Below, one piece after another: positions 44,456 to 54,740 of a DNA stretch of 64,000 nucleotides (its first letter is position 1; every line of letters starts with the position of its first letter). Under the pieces are notes generated by a model that was not told the DNA's origin, did no database searches, and worked only from the letters and a program-made list of their open reading frames with translations. Origin of the DNA: Agelas oroides (Eukaryota > Porifera > Demospongiae > Agelasida > Agelasidae); contig OX422192.1 in the NCBI GenBank assembly GCA_949130485.1, positions 4,100,085 to 4,164,084 on the forward strand, in the 5' to 3' direction. The translations under genes were made by a program, and so were the position numbers.

Positions 44456-46468
44456 GACCCTACCTACAGTGAGCATGTAGATGCGGCCACCGAGTGGCAA
44501 TTTTGGGTTCATGAATATATTAAGGTGGGGATTCCACTCATGAATAATTAAGATCAGGTGACCATAATGGCGCAATTGAAATCCATTGGCTTGTTTACAC
44601 TTTCCCGTGGCGGCAACCGGAATCAACAAGGGGGCTTGTCCCTTTGATGTGGCCTGCGGCCCTTTGTAGTGGTCTGATGGCACTTTCATGTGGCTGGGCG
44701 GAACTTTGAAGAAATCCTCCAACACTTACAAAAAAAAAACACTGAAAAGATTTTCTAGCTCTTTGAATGTGATGGTTGGCTATTTGTGTGTGCAAAGCTT
44801 GCCAGAGTGGGCTTGAATGTTTGTGAGTGTGGTGGAAAGGCAGAGAGCCATCCTGGAAGACGGGTGTCATCACACAGTTGTCTGAGCTTTCTGAAACTGG
44901 GCTCAGTTTTGGCTGGTTTGAGTGGGGGTGTGTCGAATTTTTCTTGAAAGCCAGCATAGCCAAAATGACTGTTTTTGAGGTCAAATGTGTGTTTTGGCCT
45001 GTAGACTGGAATCGAAGTGGTCCCAGGACAAATCCATACGTAAAGTTTTTACTTGTTTTGTGTGTGTGTTGATGATGTGGTCAGACTGTGGATGGAGGCT
45101 TGGAGAGGGTGCAAATTTTTTTTTTAGCTGAGGGACTTGGCCTTATCAGGTAGAGAAAGCAGTTTGGTACAAACTTTTTGTAAATACTGTGTACACTTAC
45201 ACATTACTCATCCGTCCGTCCACATGACTTGGAGATTTGTGATTCAAGGTTGTCCTACCAATAAGCTACTAGCTACAACCATTTTTAATAGGCAAAGCGA
45301 GATTGTCCTAAAGCAAACCCTAACCCTGAAACTAGGTTTGTTTTCATTAACCTCCGCCGAGCGACCTCCGTGCCACCTTGAGTATTTTGCACGTCCGCAC
45401 CATCCCAACATACAGTAGAGGGTCTACTGACTCTCTGATAATACACTGGCCAGAATATTTGCATGTGGTGCACTTACTGCAGGAATGAAACTTTGGTACA
45501 CCAACAAGCTTCCCTTCATCATGTACACCACCCTCACCCCTTACAGTGGTGCAGAAGGGATTTTCATGCTTATGTGACATCACACATTCAATATACCGAC
45601 GTATAAAATCATTGCTGCAGCTAGGTATTAAGAGCATGTAGGTAAGTGCAAGATCAGGTTCATTGCTGTTCCTGTGGATCCTGCATGTCCTTTATGTGCA
45701 GGTGGATGACTTCCTCAACTCTCCGTCTGGCCCAATCTTGCTTTTCATCCAGTAGCTACTGTGGCTGCTTCCCACGAAGCTTTGTCAGTAGGCATAATTT
45801 TATCTGTTTAGTACAGATCACTGCTATTTAGCTAAGAGGGTTTACGTCACATTAGGCTTCTTGACCCACAAGGGAGGAGTCAGACATCATTTTATCAATG
45901 GTAAAAGCAAGGCATGCCTTTAGTCTGAATCCAATTAAGAACTCAGTAGCTACTAAGTCCCCAGACTGAAATCATTTCAATTTTTCAGTATGAGATCATT
46001 TCTGTTTATGCATATCATTATATAGGGTTATCATGTTGGTTTTTGTATAGTTCGTAGTGTGCACATACGGCTGAAGGCCTTCAAGGCCGAAATGTCCTGT
46101 CTATATAACAGTTCTGATGCTATGTACGTCAAATGCTCCATTAACTCTATATACAAAATTATGAACACAGTTTACATAGAAAGTACGTAACTACAGAACC
46201 TGTAACCAATACAGGAATATAAATACACCACAAAAACTGGAAGTACAACAATAATTCTATACTTCTAATTATATGAGTGGGTGAGTTGTGCGAGACAGTG
46301 GTGGTTGATGTAGTCGACAACAAAACAAAATCTGTTAGATGGCTGTAATGTAAAAAGACAAGGGATTTATGGTACACATGCAGATGTACAACATGCAAAA
46401 CTCATTTTGTGTGAAAAAATTTGATAAAAGATGAATGACCAGTGCAAGTGAGCAGCAGACTGGCTAAC
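44456..46468. other. No gene recognised
   Basis: Several unrecognised frames on both strands around 44440-45640, none with a known motif. Holds the degenerate hammerhead-like motif at 46061. Confidence 0.5.
46061..46100 (+). ncRNA. Degenerate hammerhead-like motif
   Basis: The plus strand reads CTGAAGGCCTTCAAGGCC then GAAATGTC. The stem II (GGCC-loop-GGCC), the GAAA and the following GUC match the ribozyme at 41637-41699, but the first core lacks two bases of CUGAUGA. It is probably an inactivated relic of another Penelope-like terminal repeat. No coding remnant was recognised beside it. Confidence 0.35.
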
Positions 46469-46797
46469 TTATGAGACTAGCCTTGCCAGACATTTGACAT
46501 TCTCAATGTCACCAGCAAGGTCAGAAAGTTCTATGTCACGTAAGACCTTCACAAGGGTTGCCCATGTAACTGGCTGCTTGCCTCTTCCAGTCAGCCATTC
46601 TTGGAGGATTTCTGTGTTGATTTGTTCAGCATCGTAGTGGTGTTTGTGGGCAATGATTTTGACCCTTGATCCATTTCTGTCATCTAGGAGAAAAGTTCCA
46701 AACTTTACATACTTGGTTGCTATTTCCACAGCAATGTTGACTACTCTTTTGTCACTACACGTGAACTTCAGTAGTTCTGTTAGGGTGAGTTTGGTAC
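46469..46797 (-). CDS. Death-domain exon, probable 3' terminal exon of another gene or gene fragment
   Basis: On the minus strand an acceptor (ACACACATGCAG) precedes 46797, and 109 codons then run open to a stop at 46469-46471, entering in phase 1. The protein begins TKLTLTELLKFTCSDKR and has a Death-fold pattern: ATKYVKFGTFLLDD, then AHKHHYDAEQINTEILQEWL, then PVTWATLVKVLRDIELSDLA. It resembles a recurrent Death-domain family I associate with sponge and cnidarian proteins (from memory, not searched). No NACHT or leader exon was recognised upstream on the minus strand. The decayed hAT element at 46918-48829 begins 120 bp upstream of the acceptor and would sit in the preceding intron. It may be the last exon of a Death-domain gene extending to higher coordinates, or a relic. 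The open frame across 109 codons argues against long decay. Confidence 0.6.
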
Positions 46798-46917
46798 CTG
46801 CATGTGTGTTAGTCAGGGACAGCAAACATTGCAGTAGCTCCTTCTATGACCAGTTGGAGGGTAATTAAAATGTGAACAATGTTAATGCATGCTATGGCAA
46901 CAAGAATGTATAATAAC

Positions 46918-48829
46918 CAGGGTTCTATCTATTGGAGGAGATGCTTTCCCCTCACCCCCCACCCCCAAATGTTTGCCAATTGCAGTTAAAAAAAAATTAA
47001 TAAATAAATAAAACTAAATCCTGTGTATCTAATGCAAAGCACTGTCATTCATAACTGACTTCCAGTATTAGGTCACACAGTCTGCTGGCATTAGATACAG
47101 TGTACACTACTAGGTAGCTACCATGTAGCTAGTTTGTGTGCTCTCAAGATCTAGCTATAACATTGCCAGTATGGACAGATTTGTTATCAGAAAACGGTCT
47201 CAGCCAACTAAAATAGTCCATGCTGATGATCACAACTCATCTGACTCTGACTTCTAACTACAACCACCAGAAAAAGTTGCACCAACATCCAAAGGAACCA
47301 AGATGCAAGCCTACAAGACCAACCTAACCTACAGTGAAGCATGGAAGAAGAAATACCCCTGGATGGACTATGATTCAAGCCTAAAATCTCTCCGATTTTG
47401 TGAAATCCAGAGACATTAGGTTTGAGAACATGCTTGGCTTTGATGGTACTAACACCATGTCAGGGCACAGATCTGGTGTTTAGACATGCCTTAGATTGCA
47501 TGCACCAAGTGCTATTTATGTACATTGCCGCTGCCATCAGTTGCAACTGGCTGCTGTAAATGCTGCAGAAGAACACATAGAAGTGAAGTGAGTTTTGGGC
47601 ACAATCAGAAAGGCACTTCACTATTCTCCTGAAAAAGCGGCAAAACTTGCTGAGATACAGGCTGAGCTTCAGCTTCCTGAAATTAAGATGCAGAAGCCAG
47701 GTGATACCCGCTGGCTAGCCCATGAAAGGGCTGTGCGGCTGTGCAACGAAGCCTGCCAGCATTGGTAAGCACATTCGAAGAAATCTATGATGAGAAAGGT
47801 GATGCAGAAGCACATGGGATCGCAACTCTATTGACTAAATACAACACTGTGGCATGTATCTACATGCTGTCAGTCTGCAGGGCAAGGACATTGACCTTGC
47901 CAGTGTGGCTGGAATGGTTGAGAGCACTACCAAAACACTGATGGAGCTAAAGGAAAATGTAAACAGCAGCACATGGTTCAAAGACCATTCTTTGGTGTTC
48001 ACTGATGCTAAACAACTTAGAGCAAAAAATGTTGTCGTCACAGATTAGGAGAAGGCTGTGTTTCTTCATAAGGGTGTATCTACAGAGTGTAATTGACCAT
48101 ATCAATGGGCAGATGGAGACCACCGATCTCATCTCTTTGATGTCTGTTTTTGACCCATGCCATCTTCTTGATAAGGAAGAACAAGTGTCTAACTATGGTA
48201 TGGAGAAGATGAGAACACTCATTAACTTTTACAGCATTGCGCAAAGGCTCCAATTTGATGTCGCAACCTGACATTGATACTAAGGAAATGGAGTCAGAGT
48301 GCATTTCCAAATCTGGCTAAACTAGCTTTGATTTTGAAAGTGATACCAGTGACAACAGCCACTGTTGAGCGTTCCTTCAGCAGTATGAAGCTAATAAAAA
48401 CTAGGCTTCGTAGCAGGATGGGTGAAGAGACACTTGAACATACCATGCGCATCTGCATTGAAGGCCCTGACCACCTGTCCATTGATACCCTGGAGACAGT
48501 GTCAGATCATTACAAAGGAGCAAAGAACTGCAGATGACCTTTGTAAATGTTGTTGAGCTTGTCAGTGATACAGATTGTGTTCCCACTTCTCATAAGTTGA
48601 TGTATTCAGATTAATGCAGTAAAACGTTTTCAGAGGTGTATATGTAGTATTTACAACAATCATAAATACTAACATAAAATATTTCTGGGAAAAATGAAAA
48701 TACAGTTCCAGAAATTTTATTTTGTCTCTTAAGATTGCATCAGAATCAAACTTGTCTTTAACTTTCTTTGGGGGCATGCCCCCAGACAGCTTCCCCCCCT
48801 CCAAACTCAAAATCCAAGATAGAACCCTG
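46918..48829 (+). mobile_element. hAT superfamily DNA transposon, decayed autonomous copy
   Basis: Terminal inverted repeats CAGGGTTCTATCT occur at 46918 and, inverted, at the end at 48829. CAGGG ends and a coding relic of hAT type lie between. Flanking 8-mers (ATAATAAC and ATAACATA) are only partly alike, so the target duplication has decayed or the outer bases have shifted. Length about 1.9 kb. C-rich DNA follows both termini (CCCCTCACCCCCC near 46950, CCCCCAGACAGC near 48780). Confidence 0.7.
47171..48537 (+). pseudogene. hAT transposase pseudogene
   Basis: Starts MDRFVIRKRSQPTK at 47171 and meets a stop at 47255, yet the same frame goes on with SEAWKKKYPWMDY, the N-terminal block of ZNF862/C17orf113-like hAT proteins. 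Further pieces in shifting frames are IYVHCRCHQLQLAAVNAA, then KPGDTRWLAHERAVRLC, then DIDLASVAGMVESTTKTL. The C-terminal dimerisation region VIPVTTATVERSFSSMKLIK...LRSRMGEETLEHTM is well preserved at 48320-48470. These carry the DDE-type catalytic core and dimerisation domain in the intact family. Several stops and frameshifts rule out function. Coding strand matches the element's orientation. Confidence 0.75.
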
Positions 48830-49043
48830 ATAACATACAAGTATAAATACATGCCAACTGTTGTACTCACAGTACTGAGAGGAAGGATTCTGTATAATCC
48901 ATCCCACCTCCCCCCCTTCCTGGGTCACAGCTGGTTGAAGTGCGACTGCATGCAGAGAAGGTATTTAATTGATGCAGTATGAAACTATATACATGTACAA
49001 AAAGTCAAAACTACACCCCAAAATGCACACAGAGACTACAATG

Positions 49044-49423
49044 CAGTGGTGTAGCCAGAGTTCAGCAATTACCTGGGCACGTGGTGGGCGTAAGCCCACC
49101 ACACTCTAGGGGGGTCTGGGGGCATGCCCCCCCAGAAAACTTTTTGAAATTTTAGGTGCTCTGAGGTGCATTCTGGGGCCTTCTGAGACAGCGCGTGTAT
49201 AGCATGAATAATGACCGCCCGCCCACACGCACGCAAATCGAGCAAGTGGCTGATGCGAAACAGCAAATCTAGTTTGCCTGGCCTAAGCGGCATTGGCAGC
49301 TTTATTCTACATGACATAATTCTATATATACAGCAACGCTGTTGCGGTTCAGGTAAGTTGACTTCGCATGATTTACCAGGGCACTCAGAAATTCACCAGG
49401 GCCTGGGTGCAGCTACGCCACTG
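49044..49423. mobile_element. hAT MITE (380 bp), perfect 8-bp target duplication
   Basis: CAGTGGTGTAGC at the left and CAGTGGCGTAGC inverted at the right; CTACAATG flanks both (49036-49043, 49424-49431). Shares GGGGGCATGCCCCC with the hAT copy at 46918-48829 and other blocks with 5340-5570. Confidence 0.9.
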
Positions 49424-49431
49424 CTACAATG

Positions 49432-50904
49432 ACCTAGCTACAGTTAACCTGAATCGATTGTGCAAGATATTAGCTCACTTAGCACTTAAAAGTTACCCTA
49501 GGTAGGAGACTGTAGGATAAACTGTTAGGTTTGGAGTTGTGTAACACTGTTGAGGGCTTTTGTCATCTAGCACCACTTTTCCATGGTTGAACAGGAGTTT
49601 TATTCACACGGTACAATGGAACTTCCAAATAGCCAACAAGTTGGGTACAGGTCTCTTGTCCTTGGGTTGTTCCTATCTCAGAGATTGTCCCTAAATTTTA
49701 TTGTTGTACCAAAATACAACACTTTGAATATTGTTTTTGTTATAAACCATCACAATTTAATTTCAAATTAATAGTATTCTTATCATCACTAAGCTACTGC
49801 AGCAAATGGAAATCTCTGAGCATGCATGTTCTGTTTGGCAGAGGCTATCTATATAATGCAGTGGTGTTTAAGTAGTAGGTCTTCTTGTTGTAGGTTATAG
49901 ACTGGAGAATTCACAGTGTAGCTACCATTTCTATATGGACTCAAAGTTTACATTGACACGGTGCAAAAATTGACAGTGCTACTGAACTGCAATAGTTAGT
50001 AATGAACAATTAAGGTGGATGTATAGGATATTATGGGGGTAATTTATAAGCCTGAGCGAGTGCCTACATATGGCTTTTCTTGTATAGACCCAGCTTGAGA
50101 CAGCCTTGAAAATGTTAGCACATATTCTCAGTGTCACTCCATGTGGTTACTTCATAAAATTATATGTTTAGATCTTAAATACCAGCAAACATTAGTGGTT
50201 TAGCCATCATATTCACACAGTTAATTGCTGAGTCAGCAATTGTATCTTAGCATAGGTGGGCTCTTATACTACAGTATAGCCTCATACCCAGGTGCAGGGC
50301 CTGGGTACAATGCTAACCACAGTACTTCTCAACCTTGTGCAAGAACTTGAGTGAAAAGACAGGGGTAGCTAGGCCCTGTTATGTATACTCTACAGTATAA
50401 GCTAATGGAATGCATGACATCATTGAAATCCCTTCCAGAGTCACTGAGGGTTGTGTATAGACGGTGAAGGGAAGCTTGTTGGTGAAAGTTCTATTCCTGC
50501 ATGGGTGCACTGTGGCATTAACAAATAATTATGTATTCAAATTGGATTTCCATCACTTCTGGCAGGTACATTCATCCTTACTTTGCATCTTTGGGTGAAC
50601 AATAAAGGGTTATCTCTGGATCCAAATGCCATATAGTGGTAAATTTTCATGAGCATAAATTTTTGTGAATCCCCCCCACAAACATGCTAGGTAAAACATT
50701 CCAGCAATTTTTAATTTTGCAACAGGCTCACGACTTAAGATCACACCCCTAACAATTTTACTTGGTGTACCACACAGAATGTGGAACTTCTCAGTGTGCT
50801 GTGACTTTAGTGATGGTAGGCTACCACACACTTACCAAAACATGTGGGCCGCTGTTGTTGGGGAAGAACTTTCATGCCCAAGAGTGCAAACTAACCAGTA
50901 GTAA
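49432..50904. other. No gene; one mini-MITE
   Basis: Plain sequence apart from the 39-bp TAGCCTC-family palindrome at 50277-50315. Confidence 0.5.
50277..50315. mobile_element. TAGCCTC-family mini-MITE (39 bp)
   Basis: TAGCCTCATACCCAGG ... CCTGGGTACAATGCTA, flanked by ACTACAGTA (50268-50276) and ACCACAGTA (50316-50324), one mismatch in nine. Confidence 0.75.
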
Positions 50905-51530
50905 AGGGAGACTGTAAACACTGGACCTGGGACCCAAGAACCCAAGGACCCGAGGACAGGGGACCCAAGGACTGTGGACCCGAGGACCTAGCTGTGTTGC
51001 ACTTAGTTTTTATGACAGAAATACAACCACAAGTAACTTGTGTCAATGTTCTAAGCTCAAACTTACAGCTGTGTCGTTGTGAGTCATACAAAAGACACTC
51101 TTCACACCATTTGTGCTATTTCACATTATCCGCTAGCTTCCGTTATCCTTTCTTCACTCTGTAAAACCCAAGAATAGTCTCCTTTATTGCATGCAGGATT
51201 ACTGAGCATGACTAGCTATAAGCAGAGATCCTGTGGTCAAAGGTCACATGCATGATAGTCTTTGAGACTCTCTCGCTTTGTGTGTGCAAGTCTGGCTTTG
51301 CAAAACTGACAGTAGACTACACTGAGGATGAAAGAAGTCAGAGGATAGTTTGCAATAGCGTTGTCTGCTATAAATAACACCTTCAGTGAGCATAGCAACG
51401 ACGTACAAGACATGGCCGTGAGTTTGAGATTGCCTGTATAGTTGTACTGTAACTGCTGCAGTGCTACACAGCCCTCAAGACTCTGGGTCCTCGGATCCTT
51501 GGGTCCCGGGTCCAGTGTTTATAGTCTCCC
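50905..51530. mobile_element. hAT-like MITE with 8-bp target duplication
   Basis: GGGAGACTGTAAACACTGGA at 50906 mirrors GGGAGACTATAAACACTGGA read inward from 51530. AGTAGTAA flanks both (50897-50904 with one spare base, 51531-51538). Near the left end a GGACCCAAGGA-type short tandem repeat extends the arms. Confidence 0.8.
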
Positions 51531-53036
51531 AGTAGTAACCTGGTCCTGACTGTAACCCTGGTTTATCCTTAGTGAGCACCTTTCATCCCACCTTAATTGA
51601 TAGGTGGAGTCACAGCAATGATCATTCTGTTGCTGATTGCATCTCAGTTTCTTGTTCTTGAAAAACTATGGGTTGAAAATTAGAGACTCTAGGCCTAAGT
51701 ACATTCATAGGTTGAATAGCATCCACATCACAGGTGGGCAGATACTACATGCTTAATTGTCCACTTTACGTTTCTGGCACCCACCCCCAACTTTCGCTTC
51801 ATTCTATAGTCCCTAAAACTCAATGTATATGCTATGTGTATTGAGTGTACTATGCCTACTGTAATGAGCATGCTACAGTGCATGCTTAGGTCTAATCAAC
51901 ACTATAGTTGTATATATGTAGATGTTAGCTGGCTTTGTTTGTCTATCATCTCACTTCTACATGGCTTCAATTATCACCAATATTAGCATCTACACAGGCA
52001 GGCATTTAAGTAGCATCACTCTACATGCAAAGGTTATGCTTTATGGTAAGAGCTAGATTGTGCACCTGGAACCTGATTTTCCCTACCCCCCCTCCGTGCT
52101 CTTGCTGCTTACTCACCACCTGGAAAGTGTGTGCAGGCTGTCCACCTGCATTCAATTCTTTGTATTCGGGATGCGGTTACCACCTGCATTCAAGTCACCA
52201 TTTTCTTTCCACTTGGGGTGCAGTTAGGAAAAAATTACAGTGCCAAGTGAGAAAAAAAAAAGTTTTTTAGTCGTGTGACCTCAGGCATGCTGATGGTATA
52301 CCGAAGCTGAAGCAAATAAAAGAGCACAAAGATTGTACATGATCAGGTTTCAATTTTTTGCTGTTCTTGTGTCAAAACAAAGGTACAGTCACTTCAACTT
52401 CATGCACCATTCCGACTGCAAAGCTGTCATGTCTCATTCCCAGACTTCATTTTGGCATCCAGAATGCCTGCATGCGCGCATGAGGGTAGTTATCACATGC
52501 TTTTGCGGACGCTAAGCCTGCATGGGAATGAGGCTAACTACTGTGGGTTGTAGCTATAGGATGTTCATAGTCTGCATGTCAAAATTTCTATGAAGTTACC
52601 ACCAATGAAAGCTTTGTAGTTCAAAGGTGGTCTACAAGCACTCTCCATTCACACTTTCCAATCATACTTTCCTGTAGGTTTACAAGACGCAGAGCCTTCT
52701 CCCAAATAATGAGTGAACGATTAGTTAATCAAGTATTGGGAATGTAAATGTGGCTTGGAAAATTCAAGTATTGGCCCCATTTAAAGTCACATCTAACCAA
52801 GATGGAGCAGCTAATTTGATTTACACAGCTAGTACCTAGTGGACTTAACCAGCATTTGTTTATAGAGACCGATACAGTCAGTAGCTATATATATCTCCTA
52901 CAGAAGACACTGTGATCAGAACATTTTGTTAGACAGGATGTAATTGCTACATAAAGGTGATTAACACTATTCTTATGCACTGAATGAGATGCACTAGTTC
53001 TTACTTGGCACTGCAGTTAATCCTATAGAAGAATAA
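51531..53036. other. No gene recognised
   Basis: 51958-52005 is a fragment shared with the 24402-25113 element. A TCTCATTCCCAG ... TGGGAATGAGGCTA pair spans 52432-52537. Otherwise plain. Confidence 0.5.
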
Positions 53037-53480
53037 TCACTGGTCTTTCCAGGTAATACCCTTTCCGGTCATCGCATGACTACGGGTTTTGGTACCTTTT
53101 ACTCTGACCCATAGTCTACTACAGAAAGGGCAGGACCATTCCCTGCCTAAACAGCTCACTTTGAGAAGTCCAGCTCTTAGGATTGTTATATATTACAACT
53201 ACAAAAATTAAGTTAACAAGTGGGTTATCATGATTTTAAATAACTAGCTGGTGGGCAAACAATGTGTGGAAATCTTGAAGTCAGCTCATCTTGGTGGGGC
53301 ATTCGAGAGGGTTGCTGTTTGGCAGTTACTATTGGTGCAGATAGTTCCTGTGCCGAAGGTTCTTTTGCTGGACGTTCTGGTCTGCGCTGTGGTGACTTTG
53401 TTAAGGTGAGTATGAAAATTTATTCAAAGACAAGCTTTAAAAGGGAGCTTGCTTGTCTTGGTAAAAGTTAGCCTCATACC
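53037..53480 (+). repeat. Dispersed repeat with leader and splice-donor-like end (copy B)
   Basis: Same order as 25750-26300: CCTTTCCGGTCATCGCATGA, CTACTACAGAAAGGGC, then GGTCTGCGCTGTGGTGACTT followed by GGTGAGTA. Similarity in both leader and donor supports a conserved 5' exon. Confidence 0.55.
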
Positions 53481-53567
53481 CAGGCCGTTCATAGGAGAAA
53501 CGGCCTGGTAACGTACCTGGGTTCCAACTGTATAGATGCTTTCACGAATTATACATTAGAGAATTTT

Positions 53568-53850
53568 CAAATTATATTCAAAGTGATAACCGGAAGTTCT
53601 GGTCACGCCCCTTGGTTGGAAAGCAAGTGTGTGGCACTGTATGGGCGACAGAAAAATCTGTTGTAAAAATCATGGAGTTGGTTGCTGCCTTGGGAAGTTC
53701 TCTCCACTAGGTATAAGCACCTTTTCTAGGACTCATACTTTCCAAGGCTGCCAGACCAGCATCAAACAACCATCTCCATAGGATGCAGAACTGTTCTTTC
53801 CCACCAGGAGGCATGACCGGAACTTCTGGTTATCGCTTTGAATATCATTT
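53568..53850. mobile_element. TIR element, ~280 bp
   Basis: ATTCAAAGTGATAACCGGAA then GTTCTGGTCACGCC is mirrored by GGCATGACCGGAACTTCTGG then TTATCGCTTTGAAT. Arms about 35 bp. Target duplication unclear. Confidence 0.65.
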
Positions 53851-54029
53851 GCATCTTATCAAAATTATCGCACGTAGAATTTGTGAAAGTATCTACATAT
53901 GGATGAGATTACAGCCCGTATATACAAGCCATGAATATTGGATAATGCATGTGATATTTGATCATAGTCATGTGGCTGTTCGAAATGTGCAAGCGCATTG
54001 TTGTTGCCAGCAGGACTCATTACAGGCTT

Positions 54030-54110
54030 ATTAACCCTCGGCGCGCATGCGCATCGAGGGTTACAGTAGTAGTCCTGTGTGTCTGTGTGTGTGTCTGTGT
54101 GTCCGTTTTC
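54030..54110. repeat. Hairpin plus GT-rich tract, second copy
   Basis: TTAACCCTCGGCGCGCATGC ... CGAGGGTTACAGTAGT then an imperfect GTGTCTGTGT tract; same family as 20195-20270. Confidence 0.5.
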
Positions 54111-54153
54111 TCTATTCTGCCTTCTCGTGCTTTTAGGTGTCTAACAAGAGGTA

Positions 54154-54586
54154 TCAGTAGACATGCGCACATTATGCCGGCATAATTTAAAGCACAATAG
54201 GCAGCTATTAGCATAAGCACAATTTCGAGCATAATAGGTAAGCGCAACGCGCGCTTACATAATTTTTTAACCTTTGAACCGAATGCCACGTGTAAAGTAA
54301 CTGTAGTATACGTATATACCGCTCATGCTAGGTACTACTAGCACGAGGATCGCAACGTCTGACTCTTGCAACAGCTCATATCAGAGCTCGGGTAGTATGC
54401 CCAAGGAGACGGAGTCCACATCTCATTGCTGGACCGACTCAAGGCCCCTACGCGATCAGAACTGTCACGTAAACGCTGTGTACACATTGGGCATAATGGG
54501 GAACATAACTGAGCATAATTGATAAAATTGTCAGGAATAAAGGAATAGCATAATAGGGTAGCAATGAAGCATAATGTGCGGGAGCC
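54154..54586. mobile_element. TIR element with possible 9-bp target duplication
   Basis: GCGCACATTATGC at the left and GCATAATGTGCG at the right, with several GCATAAT motifs inside. GGTATCAGT occurs just outside both ends (54151 and 54590 region). End positions are approximate. Confidence 0.5.
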
Positions 54587-54740
54587 TAGGTATCAGTGGC
54601 TACAGCGCGGAAAATGCAGTAAAATTAAAAGCAGTTTTCTCTAAAACTGCTTAGTTCAAAAGTTAGAAGCATTATAAACTTACCACTACTAAGTCAGCCA
54701 TTTTCTTCAGGTGCAATGTTTCCGTATACCTTTCCGTGAA

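Noticed and set aside
44444-44984. Two long overlapping minus-strand frames
   Set aside because: No domain, weak composition support and no splice context; treated as chance.
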